Shown piece by piece: positions 26,066 through 33,511 of a stretch of DNA of 64,000 bases. Under the pieces are notes generated by a model. It had not been told where the DNA came from. It worked only from the letters and a program-made list of their open reading frames with translations, and ran no database searches. The first letter of the stretch is position 1. Every line of letters starts with the position of its first letter. The stretch covers positions 310,001 through 374,000 of the forward strand of contig NZ_AEUE01000002.1 of the NCBI RefSeq assembly GCF_000186705.1, in the 5' to 3' direction. The DNA comes from Citromicrobium sp. JLT1363. Its GTDB lineage: Bacteria > Pseudomonadota > Alphaproteobacteria > Sphingomonadales > Sphingomonadaceae. Made by a program: the position numbers and the translations under genes.

Positions 26066-27319
26066 TCACTGTGCGGCCAGCCCGATCAGTTCGGCTGCGG
26101 CCAGGCCCCTCTGCTCGCGGGCGGCGATGAGCGCCTCGCGGATCGTGTCGCGTGCCTCTGCGGCCGCGAGAACTTCGATCAGGGGAAAACGTCCGTTGCG
26201 ATATCCAATGCGAACGAGGCGCAGTGCCTCCTCCGCCTGCGGGAGCGATGTCTGCGAAAGGGTCTCGACGCGCGCTTCGGCACCAAGATACCTGGCCCGG
26301 GCCGTGGCGACCGCCTGCTCGTAATCCGCGAGGGCCACGGCTTCGCGAGCGTTCGCTGCACGCAGCCGAGCTTCGGCAGCAGCGATGTTGCCCTGGTTCC
26401 GATCGCGAAAAGGAAGCGGGATCGAAACGCCAACGACGAACGCATTATCGCCGTTTTCTTCGAAGCGCCGCACGCCTGCGGAGACCGTGGGATCGGGAAT
26501 ACGCAGGCTCCGCTGCCGCTCGATCTCCGCCGCTGCAGCGGTGCTCTCGGCTCGCGCGACCCTATAGGTGAGGCTTTCCGCTGCTTGGGTCAAAAGGGAA
26601 GCGGGCGGAAGGATAACCGGAAATTGCGCCGAGACGAATGGCGCTTCCCTGCCGGCCCATAGAGCAGCGAGCGCAGTCCGAGCCGACAGGCTCTCCGCCT
26701 CCGCCTCAACCAGGCGCGCGCGCGCTTCGGCAAGGGCCGCATCCGCCCTCAGTGCGCGCAAAGGCGGCTCGCGGCCGACCTCCACAAGGACACCGGCAAT
26801 TCTGGCAAGCTCTTCATTTCGCGCGACCACGTCCTGCGCGAGTTCGACCCGGGCGGCTGCGGCAGCAGCTGCGAAATATCGCTCGCGCACCAGCTGTCCC
26901 AGTTCGACCGTGGTAAGGTCGGCCCTGAGAGATGCCAGTTCGGCCTGGGACTCGGCCGCTCCGATCCGCGCAGATCGCTTGCCGCCGAGTTCGAGACGCT
27001 GGCCGACGGAGAGCGTATATTCGGTAGACTGGAGACCCGAGAATGCCCCGCTGCCAGCGACGTTCTCGACCTCGAAGGACACTTCGGGATTAGGCCGGAG
27101 ACGGGCTTGATCGACAAGCGCGACCGCCGCGTCTGTTTCAGCGCGGGGCCCCACGAGGCGGGGGTTGGTGGTGGCGGTATCGGCCTCAGCGGCGACCCCG
27201 CTGAGTTCAAGGGCGTCGTCGAGCGTGACGACACGCGGGTCCTGCGCGGTGGCCGGTCCCGTGGACAGGGCGAGCATCAGCACCCAGACGGGGGCTGCTC
27301 GCCACGATATAGCGAACAT
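26066..27319 (-). CDS. czcC: Outer-membrane channel of the CzcCBA system (TolC family)
   Basis: A 417-residue outer-membrane efflux protein. The N-terminal signal peptide ends at about ATAQDP (residue 26). Two TolC-type repeats with long coiled-coil helices follow: SLRADLTTVELGQLVRERYFAAAAAAARVELAQDVVARNEEL and its second copy near the C-terminal end with LRLVRIGYRNGRFPLIEVLAAAEA. Position before czcB and czcA, and the matching length, identify it as CzcC. It forms the trimeric exit channel through the outer membrane. Confidence 0.92.
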   Translation of the reverse strand: MFAISWRAAPVWVLMLALSTGPATAQDPRVVTLDDALELSGVAAEADTATTNPRLVGPRAETDAAVALVDQARLRPNPEVSFEVENVAGSGAFSGLQSTEYTLSVGQRLELGGKRSARIGAAESQAELASLRADLTTVELGQLVRERYFAAAAAAARVELAQDVVARNEELARIAGVLVEVGREPPLRALRADAALAEARARLVEAEAESLSARTALAALWAGREAPFVSAQFPVILPPASLLTQAAESLTYRVARAESTAAAAEIERQRSLRIPDPTVSAGVRRFEENGDNAFVVGVSIPLPFRDRNQGNIAAAEARLRAANAREAVALADYEQAVATARARYLGAEARVETLSQTSLPQAEEALRLVRIGYRNGRFPLIEVLAAAEARDTIREALIAAREQRGLAAAELIGLAAQ

Positions 27320-27384
27320 GGATGGGTATTCCTCTGCTGACGTTCAGTTCGGCATCGGAAAACAGGTCCGACGCGCGGCGAACG

Positions 27385-27723
27385 TCAGCCGCGAGGAGGG
27401 GGCGGTGCCAGTTCGGTCAAATTGGACGCAAAAGAGGGCTGGTCGCCAGCGCGCAGGGCACCCATGACCGAGCCAAAGGCAAAGACGTCAGACGACCGCC
27501 CGACAGCCTGCGAAGCATGATGGCAATGGCCATGCGCACAGGCGCCGTGCTTCTCCGGGCCACGGTCATCATCACCGGGCTCGTCGTGCTGCTCGAGCTG
27601 AGATGCTACCGGAGGCTCTCCCGCGCATTCGGCCGCTTCCGCCACCGGAGCCCACAGCACACCGAATGCAGTGCACAGCGTGATCAGCTGAAGCAAGAGG
27701 GAGCGGGCGAAAAGCCGGGTCAT
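27385..27723 (-). CDS. Small secreted His-rich protein of the metal block
   Basis: A 112-residue protein with a likely signal peptide (LLLQLITLCTAFGVLWAPVAEA, cleavage near residue 30). The mature part has a His/Cys stretch, EKHGACAHGHCHHA (about residues 58-70), fit for binding divalent metal in the periplasm. No enzymatic domain is visible. It is on the same strand as czcC and 65 bases upstream of it, so a metal-buffering or sensing role is inferred from context. Confidence 0.72.
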   Translation of the reverse strand: MTRLFARSLLLQLITLCTAFGVLWAPVAEAAECAGEPPVASQLEQHDEPGDDDRGPEKHGACAHGHCHHASQAVGRSSDVFAFGSVMGALRAGDQPSFASNLTELAPPPPRG

Positions 27724-27806
27724 CGCGTGTCCGGTAGCAGCGGAGGCTCGGCTGCGAAAGAACTATCTCGCCAGGTGGCATGTGATTTCATAACAATACT
27801 ATTGAT

Positions 27807-28202
27807 TTACGCATCGGTGTTCTTCGGCGTGAGATCATCACCACACGGCGATTGACCAAGCACACGCCTGATTTCCGGCTCTATTTCCATCCGGGCGAAT
27901 GCGCTTACATTCGAACGACCACTGTTTCCGGTTGGAAGTCTTCCGGTGATGTTGCCGATGGGGGCAAGAGAAAGTCGGAATATCTGACCGTGAACTTCGC
28001 GCCAGTCACGCGTCCTCCACGCAACCTTCAGCATACGCAAATGCGAGGCGCAGTGCGGTCCCAAGCGATCTTGGGCAACCACGTGGGCCCGCTCGAGATG
28101 GAGCCACGCTTCCTCGAAATTCTGCTCGTCCGAAGCCTTCGCTGCGCGTCGGTATTCTTCTGCTAGGAATGCATCCCTGCTGGGGATAGCGCCGCTATCC
28201 AT
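27807..28202 (-). CDS. DUF3703 family protein
   Basis: A 131-residue cytoplasmic protein with the DUF3703 pattern: EEYRRAAKASDEQNFEEAWLHLERAHVVAQDRLGPHCASHLRMLKVAWRTRDWREVHGQIFRL across residues 15-80. It looks like helical repeats with conserved His and Arg. The family is often found next to metal resistance genes, but its function is not known. It starts inside the end of the upstream CDF transporter gene (eight-base overlap), so the two are coupled. Confidence 0.85.
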   Translation of the reverse strand: MDSGAIPSRDAFLAEEYRRAAKASDEQNFEEAWLHLERAHVVAQDRLGPHCASHLRMLKVAWRTRDWREVHGQIFRLSLAPIGNITGRLPTGNSGRSNVSAFARMEIEPEIRRVLGQSPCGDDLTPKNTDA

Positions 28203-28815
28203 GACCCAGTTCCTGACGCGCCTGCCCGAACACCTTCATGCTGCCCCAGAGGGCTAGTGCGGCCATGATCGAGGCGACCAGCAGGTCGGGCCACGCTTGG
28301 CCCGTTCCGAATACCCCGAGGGCGGCGCCGAGAACCGCAATGTTTCCGATCGCATCGTTGCGCGAGCAGATCCATACCGACCGCATGTTCGCATCGCCAT
28401 CTCGGAACCGAAAGAGCATGAGCGCGACGATCACGTTCGTCGCCAGAGCCAGCGTGCCGACCATTCCCATCGTTGCCGGCTCCGGATCGGCACCCGCCAT
28501 CAATCCATAGATGGCATAGCCGAGCACCCAGATACCGAAGGCGAGCATGGTCGCTGCCTTTACCAAGGCAGCTCTGGCCCGCCATGCGAGCGCCATCCCG
28601 GCAACGCCAAGACTGATCGCGTAGTTCGCGGCATCGCCGAAGAAATCAAGCGCATCGGCCTGGAGCGAACGGGAATCAGCAGCGACACCGGCCACCATCT
28701 CCACCACGAACATGGCTGCATTAGCGATGAGTGCGATCCACAAAATACGGCGCCAGCGCGGATCGATATGCGCGGCGGTGTCAGGCTCCGGTGTCTGGCA
28801 GCAGGAGTTCGCCAT
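28195..28815 (-). CDS. CDF-like cation transporter under CadR control
   Basis: A 206-residue membrane protein of the cation efflux superfamily. It starts at ATG 28815 behind AAGGAGAG; the N terminus ANSCCQTPEPD offers two Cys. Membrane helices include SRSLQADALDFFGDAANYAISLG (site with Asp-x-x-x-Asp) and VWICSRNDAIGNIAVLGAA (altered site with Asn-Asp). As in the other short transporter, the C-terminal cytoplasmic domain is missing. It is the first gene after the divergent cadR and its operator, so it is probably induced by Cd, Pb or Zn and is the front of the whole metal block. Confidence 0.88.
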   Translation of the reverse strand: MANSCCQTPEPDTAAHIDPRWRRILWIALIANAAMFVVEMVAGVAADSRSLQADALDFFGDAANYAISLGVAGMALAWRARAALVKAATMLAFGIWVLGYAIYGLMAGADPEPATMGMVGTLALATNVIVALMLFRFRDGDANMRSVWICSRNDAIGNIAVLGAALGVFGTGQAWPDLLVASIMAALALWGSMKVFGQARQELGHG

Positions 28816-28847
28816 GCCACTCTCCTTGCAACGTTCGAGTCGCAAGA

Positions 28848-28879
28848 ACATATGCACCTTGTAGCAACTACAAGGTCAA
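28848..28879 (-). promoter_or_regulatory. MerR-type operator and promoter between cadR and the metal transporter
   Basis: A perfect inverted repeat, ACCTTGTAG (28856-28864), CAA, CTACAAGGT (28868-28876), lies between a -35-like TTGACC (28879-28874, minus strand) and a -10-like TATGTT or CATATG near 28855-28848. The spacer of about 19-21 bases is longer than the usual 17, as in MerR-regulated promoters where the regulator twists the DNA. The repeat is also 7 bases from the cadR start, so autoregulation is likely. Confidence 0.85.
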
Positions 28880-28882
28880 GCG

Positions 28883-29281
28883 ATGCGTATCGGAGAACTG
28901 GCGAAAGCCACCGGCACAAAGGCGGAGACGATCCGCTATTATGAACGCGAAGGCATATTGCCGACTGCGGATCGAACTGACAGCAATTACCGCGACTATT
29001 CGGACAATCACTTGGCAGCGCTTACATTCGTTCGCCGCGCGCGCCAGCTTGGCTTCAGCATGGCGCAGGTGCGCGAACTTCTCGCGCTCTCCAACCATGA
29101 GGACAACCCGTGTCAGGATATTGATCGACTGGTTCAGCTGCAGCTGACCGAGGTTGAGCGCAAGATCGCCGATCTAATGGCGCTACGAGACGAGCTGGGA
29201 CAGATGTTACGGTCCTGCCAGGCGGATAAGATCGGTGAGTGCCAAATCATCGGCAGCCTAGGGCGCCAAAGCGTCATGTGA
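28883..29281 (+). CDS. cadR: MerR-family Cd/Pb-responsive regulator CadR
   Basis: A 132-residue MerR-type regulator. The N-terminal helix-turn-helix and wing are MRIGELAKATGTKAETIRYYEREGIL and YRDYSDNHLAALTFVRRARQLGFSM. The long dimerisation helix is near 80-110. Metal-site cysteines are Cys77 (EDNPCQDI), Cys112 (LRSCQ) and Cys120 (GECQ), a three-Cys layout that matches CadR/PbrR (Cd(II)/Pb(II)) regulators. The start ATG 28883 lies just beside its own operator. It probably activates the divergent minus-strand metal genes. Confidence 0.93.
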   Translation: MRIGELAKATGTKAETIRYYEREGILPTADRTDSNYRDYSDNHLAALTFVRRARQLGFSMAQVRELLALSNHEDNPCQDIDRLVQLQLTEVERKIADLMALRDELGQMLRSCQADKIGECQIIGSLGRQSVM

Positions 29282-29605
29282 GACCTTGATGACCGTCTGC
29301 TTATGGGTGACGCAGAGAAGCAATGGAATGGCCGACATGAGGGCGCGAAGCTGACAAATTGCTCACCTTCGATCCTACGTTGCTCTAGAGCCACCGCATC
29401 ACTTTTGTGGATCGTGGGGTGTCAATTGCGCTCTAATCTCAATCGGATGTGCGCTACCGGCTGAACCAGACTGTCAGTCAGTCGAAGTGAGCGCAGTCCA
29501 CGCGGCCATCCATGCTCGTCCTTAATCGATGCCATTAGTTTGCTTTCCGATCACCAGCCTCGAATCATATTGCATCGGTGTGCATTCGACGCTCCAAAGG
29601 TCCGG
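29282..29605. other. Intergenic region before the restriction system
   Basis: About 320 bases with no supported gene; a 54-codon frame starting at 29303 has nothing recognisable in it. The promoter of the helicase operon must be here. The GC content appears lower than in the metal block. Confidence 0.4.
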
Positions 29606-32600
29606 ATGGACATCCTGGACAATATAAGTGCGCTCTTCGGCGACGACTTGCAGATCGAGCTCGCCACAGCGCAATGGGTCAAAATTGCTGCTCCCTCATT
29701 TTCAATCCATGCTTTCGCCGCACTAGAAAAACAGCTTGGTGAGCTCGAAAGTTTCGAGTTCATTTTCACTGGGCCGTCATTCATGACTGATCACGAGGCT
29801 GGAAAGTATCACCATCGCGAATTCATCATTCCGCCCGTCATGAACCACCGCGACCTGGCGGGAACCCCGTTCGAGATCCGATTGCGCAATAAAATGACGA
29901 CGCGGGCTTTGGCGCGGGATTGCGCTGATTGGATACGGAAGAAAGCCAAGTTCAAATCCAATCCAGGAAACCCAATTCCATCATTCCTTTGCATCGGCGG
30001 CAGCAGTCAGGCGTTGTATACCGGGCTTCATGGTTTCACGGCGGCAGACCTCGGATACCAGCCCGGCAACCTCACCATGATCAACAAGGTCACTGACGCC
30101 AGCGCGGTCACCCGGTACGACCAGCTTTTCGGTGAGTTATGGCAGGAGCCCAACCACTTGAAAGATGTAACCCAAGCGCTCTGCCGGCAGCTCGAGCAGG
30201 TCTACGCCGAGAATTCTCCCGCCCGCATTTATCACCTCATGTTGTCGATTATCTTTCGGACGTTTCTTGAGGACATCAACGAAGACCTTTTGCCGAACGA
30301 TCGGACGGGGTTCCGTAGGACGAAAGTCTGGAACACACTCTACAAGTTCCAGCAGGATGCAGCGCTCGGCCTGATCAACAAGCTCGAGACCTTCAACGGG
30401 TGTATCCTGGCCGACAGTGTGGGTTTGGGCAAAACCTTCACCGCGCTTGCCGTGATCAAATACTACGAGTTGCGCAACAAGTCGGTCCTGGTCCTTTGTC
30501 CGAAGAAGCTCGCCGACAACTGGCATACCTACAACAAGAACCTGACGACCAACATTCTCTCCGAGGACCGGCTGAATTACGACGTGCTCGCTCACACCGA
30601 TCTGTTACGAACCAGCGGGCATTCGATGGGAATGCCGCTCGATCAGGTGAACTGGGGAAATTACGACCTCATCGTCATCGACGAGTCCCACAATTTCCGG
30701 AACGACGATGCGACATTGGCGCAAGGTGAGGCGGAGACGCGGTACCGGGCATTGTTGAACAAGGTCATTCGAGCGGGCGTGCAGACGAAGGTGCTGATGC
30801 TGTCAGCCACGCCAGTGAACAACCGATTTGCTGACCTGAAAAATCAGCTTGCTCTCGCTTACGAAGGTGACAGCGAGGCTTTTGCCGACAAGCTCGGCAC
30901 CAACCAGACGATCGATGAAATCTTTCGGAAAGCGCAGCGGACATTTAATGAATGGGAGGAGCTTTCGCTTGAGAAGCGAACGCCGCAAGCCATTCTGGAT
31001 CGACTGGACTTCGCTTTCTTTGACCTGCTCGACAGGGTCACGATTGCGCGGTCGCGGCGGCATATCACGACCTATTACGATACCGAGGAAATCGGCGGCT
31101 TTCCCGAACGGCTCAAGCCGGCGTCGTTCCGGCCTGCGCTAACCGACAGGCCGGGAGTTCCGACCTTCAACGACATCTACGACGAGCTCACCAAGCTCAA
31201 CCTCGCGGTTTATGCGCCGCTGACTTATGTGCAGCCGAGCCGGAGGGGCAAGTACTCACAATACGACACCACCACCGATACCAACGTCCTCAAGGGCACC
31301 GACCGCGAGAGCTCGATCAAGGCGCTGATGCGGGTCAATCTGCTCAAACGGCTGGAGAGCTCAGTTCAGGCTTTCCGCCTCACCCTGTCTCGCCTCTCCG
31401 CCACGCATCACGCGACATTGAAGGCCATCGCTCAGTTCGAGCGCGGGGGCGGCCCTGGCTTCGCCTATGAGATAGAGCATTCGGACGACGAAGACGACGT
31501 GCCAACCGAGCTCGAGCGCGGCCAGGTTCGCGTCGCACTCGAGGACATGGACCTTGTTTCCTACCGCCACGAACTTGAGGGCGATGTCGCGCTCATCGAT
31601 GGACTACTAGCCGAGATGGAGCGGGTCGAGCCAGAGCATGACGAGAAACTGCAGCACCTGATCGACTTCATCAAGCGCAAGAACGAGGAACCGATCAACG
31701 AGGGCAATGGCAAGCTGCTGATCTTCACTGCCTTCGCTGACACCGCCGAATATCTCTACGACCAGATCGCTGGCCTGGTCGCTGAGAACGACGGTCGCCA
31801 TTCGGCCATCGTCACCGGCTCGGGCGGACCGAAGACGACGCTGGGCCACGGTTTCGACTTCAACGCCATCCTCACCCTATTCTCCCCCGTCTCGAAGAAG
31901 AAGGCGCAGATCGAGCGGCTTAAAAAGGAAACCCGTGAAATCGACATCATGATCGCCACAGACTGCATTTCCGAGGGCCAGAACCTGCAGGACTGCGACA
32001 TGGTGGTGAATTACGACATCCACTGGAACCCGGTCCGTATCATCCAGCGATTTGGCCGCGTGGATCGGATCGGCAGCAAGAATGCACGTATCCAGCTCGT
32101 CAGCTATTGGCCGGATATCGAGCTCGACGACTACATCAATCTCAAGGACCGGGTCGAAGGGCGCATGGTCATTGCCGACCTGACCGCGACGGGCGACGAC
32201 AATCCACTTGCCGCGCGCGAGAACGATGTCGAATATCGCCGCGAACAACTTCGCCGAATGCAGGAGGAGGTCGTCGATCTCGAAGACCTGCGGCAGGGCG
32301 TCGGCATTACCGACCTTGGCCTCAACGATTTCCGCATGGATCTGGTCAGCTGGGTGCGCGAAAATGGCAGTCTCGACGATGCGCCGCTCGGCATGCACGC
32401 CCTCGTTCCGGCTGGTCCCAAGCTGCCCCCCGGCGTCATCTTCTGCCTGAGGAATCTCGATGCCGAGGCGGAGCTGAAACAGCACAACCGGCTCCACCCC
32501 TTTTACCTCGTCTATGTGAATGAGAACGGCAAGGCCGTCGTACGGCACACCGATCCCAAGCACGCGCTCGACATGCTCCGTGCCGCGGCGCGCAACCGGA

Positions 32601-32839
32601 CCGAGCCCGATCCCGCGCTCTACGAGCCCTTCAATCGGGAGACCGAGGATGGGCGGCGGATGGAGAAATATTCCGACCTGCTTTCGGACGCGATCCGTTC
32701 GATGATCGAGGAGAAACAGGGACGCGACATCGACAGCCTGTTCGCCAGCGGGCCGACCACGGCGTTGATCGGCGAAGTCGCCGGGATCGATGACTTCGAG
32801 CTGGTCGCTTTCCTTGTGGTGCGCGAAACCACTGCATGA
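29606..32839 (+). CDS. SNF2-type helicase with degenerate PLD-like N-terminal domain (restriction system)
   Basis: A 1077-residue superfamily 2 helicase/translocase. The ATG at 29606 follows AAAGG at six bases spacing; a TTG 66 bases upstream is less likely. N-terminal residues 1-170 look like a PLD-type domain without HKD residues (IAAPSFSIHAFAALEKQL, then GGSSQALYTGLHGFTAADLG). Walker A is ADSVGLGKT (Lys276), motif II is DESH (359-362), LMLSATPVNNRF is motif III, and QRFGRVDRIG (814 onward) is motif VI. The stop overlaps the next gene by ATGA. It probably translocates on DNA as part of the four-gene system with DUF4391, Mod and Res. Confidence 0.9.
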   Translation: MDILDNISALFGDDLQIELATAQWVKIAAPSFSIHAFAALEKQLGELESFEFIFTGPSFMTDHEAGKYHHREFIIPPVMNHRDLAGTPFEIRLRNKMTTRALARDCADWIRKKAKFKSNPGNPIPSFLCIGGSSQALYTGLHGFTAADLGYQPGNLTMINKVTDASAVTRYDQLFGELWQEPNHLKDVTQALCRQLEQVYAENSPARIYHLMLSIIFRTFLEDINEDLLPNDRTGFRRTKVWNTLYKFQQDAALGLINKLETFNGCILADSVGLGKTFTALAVIKYYELRNKSVLVLCPKKLADNWHTYNKNLTTNILSEDRLNYDVLAHTDLLRTSGHSMGMPLDQVNWGNYDLIVIDESHNFRNDDATLAQGEAETRYRALLNKVIRAGVQTKVLMLSATPVNNRFADLKNQLALAYEGDSEAFADKLGTNQTIDEIFRKAQRTFNEWEELSLEKRTPQAILDRLDFAFFDLLDRVTIARSRRHITTYYDTEEIGGFPERLKPASFRPALTDRPGVPTFNDIYDELTKLNLAVYAPLTYVQPSRRGKYSQYDTTTDTNVLKGTDRESSIKALMRVNLLKRLESSVQAFRLTLSRLSATHHATLKAIAQFERGGGPGFAYEIEHSDDEDDVPTELERGQVRVALEDMDLVSYRHELEGDVALIDGLLAEMERVEPEHDEKLQHLIDFIKRKNEEPINEGNGKLLIFTAFADTAEYLYDQIAGLVAENDGRHSAIVTGSGGPKTTLGHGFDFNAILTLFSPVSKKKAQIERLKKETREIDIMIATDCISEGQNLQDCDMVVNYDIHWNPVRIIQRFGRVDRIGSKNARIQLVSYWPDIELDDYINLKDRVEGRMVIADLTATGDDNPLAARENDVEYRREQLRRMQEEVVDLEDLRQGVGITDLGLNDFRMDLVSWVRENGSLDDAPLGMHALVPAGPKLPPGVIFCLRNLDAEAELKQHNRLHPFYLVYVNENGKAVVRHTDPKHALDMLRAAARNRTEPDPALYEPFNRETEDGRRMEKYSDLLSDAIRSMIEEKQGRDIDSLFASGPTTALIGEVAGIDDFELVAFLVVRETTA

Positions 32840-33510
32840 GCACGCTTTTCGCCTGGCCTGCTGCGGCAAAGGTGGAGAGCCGCATTCCGCGTGACCGGCT
32901 GTTCCGGCAGGCGGGTGGGGGCAAGGCGATCCGCGCGCTCTATGACGCGCAGGTCGAACGGATCGACTGGGCGTTCAAACTGTTCGAGCGTAGCGTAAAC
33001 CTGCCGCCAGGGGGCGGTGTCGACGAGATCGAGGTGTTTCGCCTTACGCTGCGCAGCGACCGGATCGATGACCGCGTTCTCGCTCATATCGACAAGGCCA
33101 TTCCGCATCCGATCCTGTTCGAGCTGGTTCGTTATGCGCCCGACGAAGACGAGCTGATGCTCGCCGCCGCATATAAGCGGCGCAGCGAGGGGGACAAGGC
33201 GCAGGCGGTCACCCTGGAGCATTGGCATGGAGCTTGGGTCGCCAACACACAGGCCCGCGCACCATTGCCGCAGGCGGCGAGCCTGGAGGGGCTCTATGCA
33301 GGGCTGCTTCGCTCCCTCTGGCCGCATGGCCCCCTCGAGGCCGAGAGCCTGCGCGCGCAGGCGCAACGCTTGAGCCGGATCGCCGCACAGGGCAAAGCTG
33401 TCGAGCGGCTGCAATTGAAGTTGCGCCGCGAGGGGGACTTTGCCCGCAAAACCGAGATCAATCGTGAATTGCGCGCGGCCCAGACTGCGCTGAGAGAACT
33501 GACCGAATAG
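32836..33510 (+). CDS. DUF4391 family protein of the restriction system
   Basis: A 224-residue protein of the DUF4391 type, typically found with helicase and methyltransferase genes. The opening FAWPAAAKVESRIPRDRLFRQAG and the middle HPILFELVRYAPDEDELMLAAAYKRR are characteristic; the C-terminal fifty residues are a basic coiled-coil (LKLRREGDFARKTEINREL). No catalytic residues are known. It overlaps the helicase gene by ATGA and is followed by mod after one base, so stoichiometric production with the helicase and methyltransferase is expected. A scaffold or clamp role is a guess. Confidence 0.88.
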   Translation: MSTLFAWPAAAKVESRIPRDRLFRQAGGGKAIRALYDAQVERIDWAFKLFERSVNLPPGGGVDEIEVFRLTLRSDRIDDRVLAHIDKAIPHPILFELVRYAPDEDELMLAAAYKRRSEGDKAQAVTLEHWHGAWVANTQARAPLPQAASLEGLYAGLLRSLWPHGPLEAESLRAQAQRLSRIAAQGKAVERLQLKLRREGDFARKTEINRELRAAQTALRELTE

Positions 33511-33511
33511 T

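Noticed and set aside
29303-29467. A 54-codon plus-strand frame between cadR and the helicase gene
   Set aside because: No ribosome binding site, no family pattern and an odd composition; not supported as a gene.
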